DNA from: Blautia coccoides
Lineage (GTDB): Bacteria > Bacillota > Clostridia > Lachnospirales > Lachnospiraceae
Length of the DNA stretch: 64,000 nucleotides
NCBI RefSeq assembly: GCF_034355335.1
Contig: NZ_CP136422.1
Coordinates: 4,996,501 to 5,060,500, forward strand
Direction of reading: 5' to 3'
Shown here one piece after another: positions 36,672-45,521 of this stretch (position 1 is its first letter; every line of letters starts with the position of its first letter). The translations under genes were made by a program, and so were the position numbers. The notes below the pieces were generated by a model. The model saw only the letters and a program-made list of their open reading frames with translations. It had not been told where the DNA came from and made no database searches.

Positions 36672-37502
36672 TTATCCCTTGACTGCTCCGGCCATCAGTC
36701 CCTGTACCAGATATTTTTGTGCAAACAAAAGAAATAAAAGAGTCGGCACTGTTGCTATCACCGCGCCGGCGGAAAGAAGTGACCAGTCCACCAGATTCTC
36801 CTGTACAAATTTCTGTAGTGCTAAATTGATGGTTTTCAGCTCATCTGTCTGGATCAATATTCTTGCCATCATGTACTCATTCCATGAGCGCACAAAGGTA
36901 AAAATCGCAACAGTGGCCAGTCCCGGTTTGGATATGGGCAGAATAATTTTCACAAATGCCTGAAACTGGCTGCAGCCGTCTATAAGACCGGATTCTTCCA
37001 ATTCCATGGGCACAGAGTCGAAAAAACCTTTCAACAGCCATATGGCAAATGTCAGAGAAAAGGAAATATATGCCACGATCAGACCGGCATGTGTATTATT
37101 CAGTCCCAGTCCTTTGTATATCATGAACATGGGTATCAGTGTCAGCATCATAGGCAGCATCTGGAGCACAAGCAGAAGTCCTATAAATCCGCTGAATATC
37201 TTTCCCTTGAATCTGGAAATTGCATATCCAGCAAACGCAGCGATCAACACACAGAATATCATGGCAGCAACTGACACAAATATACTGTTGAAAATACTTT
37301 TCACAAAGGATTCAACATGAAGTACCTTGCTAAAATTCCCCAGATACACGTCCTGAAATTTCGGGAACATTCCCAGGTCACTCATTGCCATGGTCTTTGT
37401 CTTAAGAGATGTGCCAAACATGGATATGACCGGCAGTGCCAGCAGAAAACATACTGCAAATGTGATGAGATACATAATTGTCTTTGAAACCGCTTTTTTC
37501 AT
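36672..37502 (-). CDS. Carbohydrate ABC transporter permease (MalG type)
   Basis: A 276-residue six-helix permease with the EAA loop MELEESGLIDGCSQFQAFVK and the C-terminal LMAGAVKG. It pairs with the permease encoded 11 bp upstream. The operon has no ATPase gene. Start after TAGGAGG. Confidence 0.93.
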   Translation of the reverse strand: MKKAVSKTIMYLITFAVCFLLALPVISMFGTSLKTKTMAMSDLGMFPKFQDVYLGNFSKVLHVESFVKSIFNSIFVSVAAMIFCVLIAAFAGYAISRFKGKIFSGFIGLLLVLQMLPMMLTLIPMFMIYKGLGLNNTHAGLIVAYISFSLTFAIWLLKGFFDSVPMELEESGLIDGCSQFQAFVKIILPISKPGLATVAIFTFVRSWNEYMMARILIQTDELKTINLALQKFVQENLVDWSLLSAGAVIATVPTLLFLLFAQKYLVQGLMAGAVKG

Positions 37503-37513
37503 CCTGCCGCCTC

Positions 37514-38395
37514 CTACTCGTTATCCCTGCTGAATTTTTGATTGATAAGGCACAATATGATCATACACAAAAGCATCAGTACCGAGGCCGCGGATGCATA
37601 TCCCATCTTTGACCTGAAAAATGCCGTATTGTAGGCATATATGGGAAGTACCATGGTATTGCCGGACGGTCCTCCTTCTGTGAGCAGAAAGATATTCTCA
37701 AAACCATTAAAGGCCCATATCAAAAGAAGTGTGACTGAAACTTTGGAGACGGAGCGCAGAGACGGAAGTGTTATGTATAAAAAGCTTTTTATCTTTCCTC
37801 CTCCGTCAATCCTGGCCGCTTCATACAGCTCTCCCGGTATTCCCTGCATTCCCGCCAACAGGGTGATAGTCATAAATGGCAGGTTCTTCCATACGCCTAT
37901 CATGGTGACCGTAAAGCGTGACATATATCTGGTCGTTAAAAATAAAATAGGCTTCTCTATTATCTTAAGCTCCATGAGCACATGGTTGATCAGACCGAAC
38001 TGGTCATTTAAGAGCCAGAGCCAGTTTGCAGCCATGACCATAGGCGCTATGACCCAGGGCATCAGTATGACTGCCCGGTATATTCCGCGTCCTTTCATGT
38101 TCATATTCAAAAGAGCGGCGATCAGCATTCCCAGAATATAGCTGAATATGACAATAGATATGGCATAGATAAATGAAAATGCCAGTGAACTGTAGAATTC
38201 TTTGTCTTTTGTAAGAATGTCAATATAATTCTGCAGCCCTATGAATTTTTCTTTTCCCGGACTTAACAGGTTGCTGTTGGTAAAACTCAGCTTAAAACCG
38301 TCTAAAAACGGATAAATCTGAATCAGCAGAATAACTGCCAGGGCGGGCAAAAGCATAAGATAGCCAAGACGCTTAGACTTTTTCTTTTTTTGCAT
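37514..38395 (-). CDS. Carbohydrate ABC transporter permease (MalF/UgpA type)
   Basis: A 293-residue six-helix permease with the EAA-type loop LYEAARIDGGGKIKSFLYI. The lysine-rich N-terminus (MQKKKKSKR) fits the positive-inside rule. A copy of the dispersed repeat (D) occupies the gap between this gene and the upstream binding-protein gene. Start after AAAGGGAG. Confidence 0.93.
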   Translation of the reverse strand: MQKKKKSKRLGYLMLLPALAVILLIQIYPFLDGFKLSFTNSNLLSPGKEKFIGLQNYIDILTKDKEFYSSLAFSFIYAISIVIFSYILGMLIAALLNMNMKGRGIYRAVILMPWVIAPMVMAANWLWLLNDQFGLINHVLMELKIIEKPILFLTTRYMSRFTVTMIGVWKNLPFMTITLLAGMQGIPGELYEAARIDGGGKIKSFLYITLPSLRSVSKVSVTLLLIWAFNGFENIFLLTEGGPSGNTMVLPIYAYNTAFFRSKMGYASAASVLMLLCMIILCLINQKFSRDNE

Positions 38396-38416
38396 AGTTA
38401 TACTCCCTTTACTAAA

Positions 38417-38485
38417 GGCTGCCTCAGGGCTGCCCTGCTTTTGCAGGGCAGCACCTCATAGTACAGCAGAAGGCTGAACAGTTAG
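38417..38485 (-). repeat. Dispersed intergenic repeat, copy D
   Basis: In the direction of transcription it begins CTAACTGTTCAGCC and ends GAGGCAGCC, matching copy C at 8110-8178 over 69 positions. The internal hairpin is a perfect 10-bp stem (GCTGCCCTGC with GCAGGGCAGC, TTTT loop). It sits between the binding-protein and permease genes of one operon. There it could protect the upstream message or reduce permease expression. Confidence 0.8.
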
Positions 38486-38491
38486 TCTCGG

Positions 38492-39886
38492 CTATTCCGC
38501 CTGCAGCTCCAGTGCAGCTTCCACATTTCCGTTGTCCTCCTCCAGGATTGCCTCATAATCCCGTCTGCCGCTCAAAACCTTCTGGGCCGCGTTTCCCAGA
38601 TAACGCTCTCCATTAATCTGTCCAAAGGCCGGATAAAAATTCTGGATCGGCTCTGTTGCATGTACAAAAGTCGGCATGATCTTTTCATTCACAAGCTTTT
38701 CTAATACAGCATTTTCGTAATAAGTATCAGATGTGATGGATTTTAAGACAGGTGTTTTACCGCACTTTCCCTCTGTGAATAAAGTTTTGGAATTTTTCAC
38801 CCACCACTCTACAAAGTTCAGTGTCTCCTGCGCATTTTCGGAGTCTTTATTATATGCAGCGATGCTGTTGGCCCAATACACCGTCTGTGGTTTGTCCGCT
38901 GAAGGCCCCTGCATAGGATCAAGTATACTGAGGTTATCCTTCAGATTGTCATCCTCGAAAAATCCTGTGACAGGGCTTCCGTAAAAAATAGCTGCCTGTC
39001 CGGAATAAAAGAGTTTCTGTGCGTCAGCGTCTTTATAGCTGATGGTCGCTTCAGGAATCAACTGCTCGTCCATAAGGGCAGCAACAAATTCCAGACACTC
39101 CTGTATCTTAGGAGATGTGAAGTCTGATTTGCCGTCCGCTGTTACAGGCCCCACCTGATTTCCCACAGTCAGATACATCATAATATTCTGTGCTCCGCCC
39201 AGATCCCCGGCTGTCACCAGGGGAAAGACGTCCGGATTTTTCTCCTTCAATGTGCGCAGCACATCCAGAAATTCTTCCCAGGTAGTGGGAAGCTTTTCAA
39301 TCCCAGCCTCCTTGAACATATCCGTCCGATATGTAAAAACTCTGGTATCACACTGCCACGGAAGCGCGATATAGTCATCCTCCAGCTTATTTGTTTCCAG
39401 AATCCCCTCCATCATATCATCCAGTACAGGGTCCTTTTCACTCTGCCATTTCTCCACGATGGGGGTAAGGGGCATGATCTCTCCCATAGTTGCAAACTGC
39501 ATTGGCGTCTGGGAACCTGCAGTGGCCACATCCGGACCTGTCCCGCTGGTAATGGCAGTGAGGAATGTCTGGTAGTAATTATCCCATGGGACACTCTGAT
39601 ACTCTACCTTCACCTGAGGATTTTCCTGATTATACTGGTCCACCAGCGCTTCCGCAGCTACGTCATATACTCCGGCTTCCCCCCACATCATATCCCAGAA
39701 TGTGATCTTTGCAGCCTCCCCGGAATTTTTAACTTCCTCCTCTTTCTTATCTGTTTCGCTGCTCTCTGTTTTTACTTCTTCATCTGCATCCTCTTTTTCC
39801 GACTGTTGGGAATTTCCACCGCATCCCGCCAACAAAAGGCTGACTGCCGTACCGGCTGCCAACAGCATGCTAAATCTTTTTTTCAT
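38492..39886 (-). CDS. Sugar-binding lipoprotein of the second ABC importer
   Basis: A 464-residue family 1 binding protein. Lipobox LLAGC gives lipidated Cys22, then a Glu/Lys-rich linker and the binding fold (ITFWDMMWGE, TGPDVATAGSQTPMQFA, LPTTWEEFLDVLRTLKEKN). First gene of the nine-gene operon. It shares length but little visible sequence with the lipoprotein of the beta-mannoside locus, so the ligands probably differ. Confidence 0.92.
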   Translation of the reverse strand: MKKRFSMLLAAGTAVSLLLAGCGGNSQQSEKEDADEEVKTESSETDKKEEEVKNSGEAAKITFWDMMWGEAGVYDVAAEALVDQYNQENPQVKVEYQSVPWDNYYQTFLTAITSGTGPDVATAGSQTPMQFATMGEIMPLTPIVEKWQSEKDPVLDDMMEGILETNKLEDDYIALPWQCDTRVFTYRTDMFKEAGIEKLPTTWEEFLDVLRTLKEKNPDVFPLVTAGDLGGAQNIMMYLTVGNQVGPVTADGKSDFTSPKIQECLEFVAALMDEQLIPEATISYKDADAQKLFYSGQAAIFYGSPVTGFFEDDNLKDNLSILDPMQGPSADKPQTVYWANSIAAYNKDSENAQETLNFVEWWVKNSKTLFTEGKCGKTPVLKSITSDTYYENAVLEKLVNEKIMPTFVHATEPIQNFYPAFGQINGERYLGNAAQKVLSGRRDYEAILEEDNGNVEAALELQAE

Positions 39887-40021
39887 ACCTTTTCTCCTTT
39901 TTCATTATCCGGCCCCCCGCTTCTGTCTCCCGGTATCATGATTCCGGGCACTTACTGAGGGCGTGAACAGTTTTCTATTATTTAAAAATCTCCATGCGCA
40001 TTAGAAATTTATAAATCTTTT

Positions 40022-40154
40022 GTAACTGTTCAGTACCCCTACAGTTACGAGCAAAAATCCGTACAAATCGCCTTTGGCGATGGGATTTTTGCCTGGCTGC
40101 TGAACATTTTCTTACGGTCAGCGCAGTAAATGCGCAGACCTACTGAATAGTTAC
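40022..40154 (-). repeat. Palindromic intergenic element, copy A
   Basis: A 133-bp element with imperfect terminal inverted repeats GTAACTGTTCAGTA and TACTGAATAGTTAC (13 of 14 pair). Internal hairpins include ATCGCC-TTT-GGCGAT inside CAAAAATCC...GGATTTTTG. In transcript sense it begins GTAACTATTCAG and ends GGTACTGAACAGTT. The same ends occur in copy B upstream of the exopolysaccharide operon. It lies in the leader of the second sugar operon. Confidence 0.8.
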
Positions 40155-40177
40155 AATCTTTTATCTAAAAAAATTAT

Positions 40178-40205
40178 ATTATATATTCTTTCTTTCGTAT
40201 AGTAA
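40178..40205 (-). promoter_or_regulatory. Probable promoter of the second sugar operon
   Basis: On the minus strand TTACTA (40205-40200), 16-bp spacer, TATAAT (40183-40178). The element A starts about 20 bp downstream and the first start codon about 290 bp downstream. The rest of this 419-bp gap is the element, AT-rich leader and the terminator of the macrodomain gene. Confidence 0.55.
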
Positions 40206-40255
40206 GAAAAAATTTATGGAAATTTTTGACAACTAAGTAATTCCCCCCTATTTCA

Positions 40256-40290
40256 CAAAAAACCGCCTGCCCTTTATCAGGCAGACGGTT
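40256..40290 (-). terminator. Terminator after the macrodomain gene
   Basis: AACCGTCTGCC pairs with GGCAGGCGGTT (one mismatch), followed on the minus strand by a T-run. Confidence 0.8.
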
Positions 40291-40305
40291 CCGTCAATCC
40301 ATAAG

Positions 40306-41121
40306 CTATAACTTTCCAAAAATCTCCTCATATATATGAAGATCCTCATCCTTGAACACATTAAAGACCACCCGTTCTATCCGGCTGTTCTCCAGATATT
40401 CCTCCACTGTTCTTACCGCGATCTTTGCCGCCTTATCATTGGGAAAATGAAATTCTCCTGTGGATATGCAGCAGAACACCACACTTTCCAGCCCTTTCTC
40501 CTCTGCCAGGCTGAGACAGGATTTGTAACAGGATACAAGCTGCCGGCAGTGGCTGTCTGTTAGTTTTCCATAGACAATGGGACCCACTGTATGTAGTACA
40601 TATCTGCACGGCAGGTTATACGCTCCGGTGATCACCGCCTCTCCTGTTTTTGTCTCATGACCCTGCCGTTTCATGATCTCACTGCATTCCTCCCGCAGCT
40701 CCAGGCCCGCCGCAGAGTGTATAGCGTTGTCAATACAGCCGTGGCAAGGTACAAAACATCCAAGCATCTGGGAGTTTGCCGCGTTTACGATAGCATCCGC
40801 GGAAAGCCTTGTGATATCTCCCTGCCAAAGGAAAATCCTCCCGCTGTTCTTCCCGGTCGTCCCATATGCCTCCCGGACAGATGGAATCGTCTCCACCTTT
40901 ACGATCCCTTTTTCCGCTGCCTCCTGCTGCAGAAATACATCCTGTATTTCCCGAAACTTCTGTGAAACCGGTCCGGGCATACGGATATTCATGAGAGAAC
41001 GCAATGTGGCCCGCCGCTCTGCTTTTTCCACTCTGAGACCCCGGTATTGGACAGACTCCTCACACAGGTAGCGAATCAGATAATCTAAGCGTTCCTCCTG
41101 CGTCATCTCTCTGTTTTTCAT
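40306..41121 (-). CDS. Zinc-containing macrodomain ADP-ribosyl hydrolase
   Basis: A 271-residue protein from the ATG at 41121 (AAGGAAG before it); a GTG 16 codons upstream is an alternative. The macrodomain spans about residues 85-270, with GDITRLSADAIVNAANSQMLGC, then the zinc-macro signature CFVPCHGCIDNAIHSAAG and GEAVITGAYNLP. Zinc macrodomains of this class remove mono-ADP-ribose placed by SirTM sirtuins. The gene overlaps the SirTM gene by 62 bp. The N-terminal helical extension is typical of these operonic macrodomains. Confidence 0.9.
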   Translation of the reverse strand: MKNREMTQEERLDYLIRYLCEESVQYRGLRVEKAERRATLRSLMNIRMPGPVSQKFREIQDVFLQQEAAEKGIVKVETIPSVREAYGTTGKNSGRIFLWQGDITRLSADAIVNAANSQMLGCFVPCHGCIDNAIHSAAGLELREECSEIMKRQGHETKTGEAVITGAYNLPCRYVLHTVGPIVYGKLTDSHCRQLVSCYKSCLSLAEEKGLESVVFCCISTGEFHFPNDKAAKIAVRTVEEYLENSRIERVVFNVFKDEDLHIYEEIFGKL

Positions 41122-41992
41122 CTTCCATTCTTCCTTTCCATATTGCCAGGACCCGGCCGATATCTTCACTGATACAGACCGACTTTCTCTCTATCTCCTG
41201 AGGCGCATATGCCTCCCCCAGATTGATACACCCATAAAACGCTCCCGGCCACTCACTGGTCAGGCGCCAAAAGCTGAACTTTACAATCCCGGGAGTATTC
41301 ATCCCGCATCCCAGTTCCAAAAATAGGACCCTGCTGTTTTTATGTTTCTCTAAAAAATGCTCATACCGCCCGCACGCCTCATGCCACCCCTCATCCTCCA
41401 CAAAGGTACTGTCTGCCCTCAGATTCATGGTCATAGGCTTTCCGCAGACAGGACAGAGAGGGATCAATTCCCCGGGAATCCGCATATCCTTCTGCTCTGC
41501 AGCCATACGCTTTACCACATCTTCATTATCATATGTTTTCTTATGACACGGCACAGCGCACTGCCACAGTCCAAAATCCCCCTGTGTATAAAACAGCCTC
41601 TTCTTATCAAATCCGCTCCTCTGAAAACAGTGGTCTACATTGGTGGTCAAAACAAAATAATCCTTATCCTTTACAACCTGCAGAAGATCTGCATACACGG
41701 CTCTTGGCGACTCCCTGTATCTGTTCAGGCAAATATATCTGCTCCAATAGGCCCAATATTCTTCCAGACTCTTATAAGGATAAAAGCCGCCGCTGTACAT
41801 ATCATGAAATCCGTATTTTATCTCAAAATCGTGAAAATTTTCCCTAAATCTGTTCCCGTCATATACAAATCCTGCCGAAGTGGAAAGCCCCGCACCTGCT
41901 CCGATAACAACGGATTCTGCTTCTCGCAGTTCCCGGTACAGACGCTCCTCCCCATTCTCTTCCCTCTGGTTCAAAGCCTCCAAAAGTCCCAC
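41060..41992 (-). CDS. Class M sirtuin (SirTM), protein ADP-ribosyltransferase
   Basis: A 310-residue sirtuin from a GTG start after GGAGGT. GAGAGLSTSAG (31-41) binds NAD. The deacetylase histidine is replaced: Asn118 (TTNVD), Gln137 and Asp139 (YTQGDFG) and Arg192 (MNLR) match the residues reported for SirTM enzymes. Zinc cysteines are Cys145, Cys149, Cys180 and Cys183. Known SirTM enzymes transfer ADP-ribose to a lipoylated GcvH-like carrier during redox stress. No GcvH-L or lipoate ligase gene is in the window. The C-terminus overlaps the macrodomain gene. Confidence 0.9.
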   Translation of the reverse strand: MGLLEALNQREENGEERLYRELREAESVVIGAGAGLSTSAGFVYDGNRFRENFHDFEIKYGFHDMYSGGFYPYKSLEEYWAYWSRYICLNRYRESPRAVYADLLQVVKDKDYFVLTTNVDHCFQRSGFDKKRLFYTQGDFGLWQCAVPCHKKTYDNEDVVKRMAAEQKDMRIPGELIPLCPVCGKPMTMNLRADSTFVEDEGWHEACGRYEHFLEKHKNSRVLFLELGCGMNTPGIVKFSFWRLTSEWPGAFYGCINLGEAYAPQEIERKSVCISEDIGRVLAIWKGRMEDEKQRDDAGGTLRLSDSLPV

Positions 41993-42138
41993 AAAAACAC
42001 CTCCGATCTCCTATGCATGTATCACAGGGAAGGATCACTCCCTGATCTGTGAGAATGCTGCTTTATCTTTCTTTCATTATAAAACGGCACTTCTATTTCT
42101 CACAAGAGCGCACTTAAAAGTGGTATAGGTGTCATTTT

Positions 42139-42151
42139 GATACTAAGTATC
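42139..42151. promoter_or_regulatory. Short palindrome upstream of SirTM
   Basis: GATACTAAGTATC is a perfect palindrome between the end of the exopolysaccharide operon and SirTM. It could be an operator or a weak hairpin. There is no T-run. Confidence 0.3.
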
Positions 42152-42172
42152 TTAATGGCTGCTGGCAAAACT

Positions 42173-44077
42173 TCATGATCCTGCTTGTTTATCTTCCTCA
42201 AGCTCTGAAAACACTTCCCGGCTGACAGGATAATAATAGCGGAATCCACTGACCATGGTGCAGCCAAGGTCTTTCAGAAATTTTTCCTGTTCTTCGCTTT
42301 CCACTCCCACACAGAGGACCTCCAAATTCAGCTTTCTGCATAATTCCACCACGCTTCTCACAACCACTTTTCCCTCCGGCTTATGGATCTCACTGATCAT
42401 TTCCTGTCTCAGCTTGATACCATTGATCCCGCAGTAAAGATAATTGAAGAATACGCGGTCCAGTTCCAGACCCGCCAGATATACGTCAAATCCAAACTTT
42501 CTGAGCTGTTTTATTGTTTTTACATAAATATCCGACTGGCTCATCTCTACCATCTGGTTCAATTGAACTATAATCTGTTTTCTCGGGATCTTATACTGTT
42601 CCGCTATGGCGTCCAGATGATTTGCAAACTGCTCATCCCCAATATTCTCAACAGTAAAATTAAACAGCAGTCTGAGACAGTTTCCTTTCTCTGCCTCTTG
42701 TTTTAAAAACTGACAGCCCTGGCGGTAGATTTCTATGTTCATCTTTCCTGTGAGCTGTTTCCGCTTCATGACATTTAAGAATTCATTTGGCCTTAAAAGT
42801 CCCCGGTTGGGATTCTGCCACCGGACCAGTGCCTCAGCACCGCATATTTTTCCGCTGTTCAGAGAAACCATGGGCTGCAGATACATGATAAATTCCTGGT
42901 GCATCAGTCCGTGGATCGCCTCATGTTCCATAGCATAACCGGATATGGTCTCTCTCTCCACATATTCGTCATAGAGGGCATAATCCTGGACATGCATCCT
43001 GGCATATTCCATGGCCACTTCACTGAACTGTATGGTCTTCAGCGGATCTTCATCCACACTGGTCATTCTGTAAATACCTGTGTGCAGCTCCAGAAAATAC
43101 TTCTTCTCCTTTTTCTTAAACTCCTCAGCCACGCTCTCCTGCATGTCCCTGATCCGCTCTTTCAGTTTCTCGATTCCAGTATACTCTACAAAGAATACAT
43201 AATAGAATTCATTAAACCTGGTAAAAGCCTCTTTTTCCTGTTTGATAAGAGGTTCACAGGTGTCACTGATAAGCTGGAGCGCATTTTCTGCCTCCTTGTA
43301 CCCGTATATATGGCTCACCACATCAATACCTGCATACAGAAAGAGCACAGCATAGCGGTTCCTGTTCTCCTCCACAATATACTTTGAGAACTTCTGCTTC
43401 CAGGAGGTCAGGTTATCCCTGCCTGTAACATCATCTCTGTAAGCCATCAGCTCCATCTGATGCCTCTTTTTCAAAAAGAAAGCCGGAAAGATCACAAGAA
43501 TGCATGCAGAAAAAATGACAAGTCCCAAAATGATCCAAAGATACCCGTTCGCCTTCCCCGCAGAACTGTCACCCTTTGCGGCGTAAGCGGCATATGCACC
43601 CTGTATTTTTGCTGTATCTATATTCTGAAATGATGTTTCCAATTTTTCAATATCTGCTGTTTCCATGCTTTTTGTATAGGCAAGACTGATAGATTTCTCT
43701 TTTCCGTCCTCCTCATAGAGGATCAGATCCCGGCCCTTTTTAAGTCCGGCATCCTTTATCTCATCTTCCGTAAGGCCCAGTGTCCAAACAGCATCTGCCT
43801 GTATGTTCCCGGCCAGATCCAGGCGCCTGTCCTTTTTAGATGGCTTTATATACTTTACTCCAATACCCGCAGCTTCACCGGCCTCCTCCAGAAGCTCCGG
43901 CAGCACTCCTTGGTAAGTCTCCTCTTTTTCATCATAAAATTCAAAGGGCCAGGACTCCGGCATACCGGCCACGTATATCTCATTCCCGGCCCGGCATACA
44001 GAGGGCGTGAAAAAAAACACAGCCAGCACAAGTGCTGCCAGACAAATTTTGATCTGTCTGCTTATTTTTCCTGTCAT
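42173..44077 (-). CDS. Membrane protein with sensor domain and degenerate GGDEF and EAL domains
   Basis: About 634 residues from the ATG next to the GT2 stop codon (an in-frame ATG four codons earlier is possible). Order: signal anchor, short SBP_bac_3-like extracytoplasmic domain (PFEFYDEKEETYQGVLPELLEEAG), a transmembrane helix, degenerate GGDEF domain (signature replaced by FNEFYY) and an EAL domain. The EAL domain keeps AEALVRW but lacks the acidic motif (LAGLELD for DDFGTG), the EGVE glutamate (VGVE) and the final Gln. Cyclase and phosphodiesterase activity are therefore unlikely. It probably binds c-di-GMP or GTP and controls the adjacent GT2 synthase. Confidence 0.88.
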   Translation of the reverse strand: MTGKISRQIKICLAALVLAVFFFTPSVCRAGNEIYVAGMPESWPFEFYDEKEETYQGVLPELLEEAGEAAGIGVKYIKPSKKDRRLDLAGNIQADAVWTLGLTEDEIKDAGLKKGRDLILYEEDGKEKSISLAYTKSMETADIEKLETSFQNIDTAKIQGAYAAYAAKGDSSAGKANGYLWIILGLVIFSACILVIFPAFFLKKRHQMELMAYRDDVTGRDNLTSWKQKFSKYIVEENRNRYAVLFLYAGIDVVSHIYGYKEAENALQLISDTCEPLIKQEKEAFTRFNEFYYVFFVEYTGIEKLKERIRDMQESVAEEFKKKEKKYFLELHTGIYRMTSVDEDPLKTIQFSEVAMEYARMHVQDYALYDEYVERETISGYAMEHEAIHGLMHQEFIMYLQPMVSLNSGKICGAEALVRWQNPNRGLLRPNEFLNVMKRKQLTGKMNIEIYRQGCQFLKQEAEKGNCLRLLFNFTVENIGDEQFANHLDAIAEQYKIPRKQIIVQLNQMVEMSQSDIYVKTIKQLRKFGFDVYLAGLELDRVFFNYLYCGINGIKLRQEMISEIHKPEGKVVVRSVVELCRKLNLEVLCVGVESEEQEKFLKDLGCTMVSGFRYYYPVSREVFSELEEDKQAGS

Positions 44078-44078
44078 C

Positions 44079-45521
44079 CTACTTCTCATCTCCTGTTTTC
44101 CCCTTTTCTTCACCAATCTGGTTGAGTTGTATCTTCTGCCTCTTGATCTGACCCCATACATTTTTCTTCTTCTTGTACCCCAAAAACGCGGTCATTCTCG
44201 TGAACGCCTGTATAAATCTGAAAAACACACTCTCTGCCAGACACAGATAGATGGCTTTCACCACATCCAACACCGAAAGCTTGATGTTCTGCGTATATAT
44301 TCTGGCAAAAAACGCCGTAATGGTCAAAACTGCACCGTAGAGGGCGTAAATCAAAAAAAACATTATCATAAATGGCACATTGATCAAATTCACCATATAT
44401 GCCATCAGGATCGTCAAAAGTCCAAATAATTCTATAAATGGTGATAATAATTCATACAGAAGATAATACAGATATGAAATATACCCCACCACTCCGAATT
44501 CCGGTGCCATGAACATTCTCCTGTGTTTATTTAAGCACTGGAAAAGTCCCAGAAACCATCTCCGCCTCTGCTTTTTTAAGTCACCGATACTGGAGGGACA
44601 TTGACTCCAGCAAATGGCGTCAGGTATATACCGTATGCCGTAAGGTATTTTATTGATGCGGCAAAAAGCGTGAAGCTTTACAACCAATTCCATATCCTCT
44701 CCCATGGTAGACGCATCATAGCCGCCCACACTGGCAACCATATCTTTCTTAAAAAGACCGAAGGCGCCGGATATGATCAGGTTTCCGTTGAATTTGTCCA
44801 TAAGGATTCGGGAGGCCATGAAGGAACGGTCATACTCCAATATCTGCATTCCGACTATGGGATTCCAGGGCATGTGGTAGTCTACCAGTTCCCCCTCACT
44901 GAGCACCGCGCAGTTAGATATCCTTACCAGGCCGCCGACTGCCACAACGGTATCATCCTCCAAAACAGGGCGGACAATATATTTTAAGGAGTCCTTCTGC
45001 AGAACACTGTCAGCATCCATGCATATAAAATACGGATATCTGGACGCGTTGATTCCCATATTCAGGGCATCTGCCTTACCCCCATTTATCTTTTGGACCA
45101 AAGTGATACTGATTCCGTTGACCACCGCTTCATATACATTCCGCTCCTTTTGGCATTTGATTTGACGGTTTATGGGCCGCATTACCTTTTTCAGATGAAA
45201 GGCATCCAAAAGCACCTGGGTTGTGGCATCCTTTGACCCGTCATCCACAACCACGATTTCATACAGTTTGTAATCCATCATAAGCAGGGATTTTACGGTA
45301 TCCACAACCGTGACCTCCTCATTATATGCCGGAACTACAATAGTCACCGGGACATAATAGTCATGGTTGATCTCACTGTAAAACCTTCTTTTTTTGTTCT
45401 CTTTATATAGATCAAGGGAACCGGCGATCACAGAGGCGATCAGAAATGTAGAATATCCCAGCAGGTAAATGACAAATAAGACGCCCACAACCGTATAAAA
45501 ATATTTAACAAATTCAAACAT
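44079..45521 (-). CDS. Processive family 2 glycosyltransferase
   Basis: A 480-residue membrane synthase. N-terminal helices are followed by the GT-A domain with VVDDGS (Asp93, Asp94), MDADS (Asp169, Asp171), MGED (276) and QRRRW (318-322), the full processive set seen in hyaluronan, poly-GlcNAc and cellulose synthases. Four or five C-terminal helices (about 340-450) form the export channel. It overlaps the HEAT-repeat gene by 8 bp. It is the polymerising enzyme of the operon. The sugar used is unknown. Confidence 0.93.
   Translation of the reverse strand: MFEFVKYFYTVVGVLFVIYLLGYSTFLIASVIAGSLDLYKENKKRRFYSEINHDYYVPVTIVVPAYNEEVTVVDTVKSLLMMDYKLYEIVVVDDGSKDATTQVLLDAFHLKKVMRPINRQIKCQKERNVYEAVVNGISITLVQKINGGKADALNMGINASRYPYFICMDADSVLQKDSLKYIVRPVLEDDTVVAVGGLVRISNCAVLSEGELVDYHMPWNPIVGMQILEYDRSFMASRILMDKFNGNLIISGAFGLFKKDMVASVGGYDASTMGEDMELVVKLHAFCRINKIPYGIRYIPDAICWSQCPSSIGDLKKQRRRWFLGLFQCLNKHRRMFMAPEFGVVGYISYLYYLLYELLSPFIELFGLLTILMAYMVNLINVPFMIMFFLIYALYGAVLTITAFFARIYTQNIKLSVLDVVKAIYLCLAESVFFRFIQAFTRMTAFLGYKKKKNVWGQIKRQKIQLNQIGEEKGKTGDEK

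Noticed and set aside
41122..41169. 16-codon N-terminal extension of the macrodomain gene from a GTG
   Set aside because: It lies deeper in the SirTM coding sequence. The ATG at 41121 has a good AAGGAAG site; the extension remains possible.
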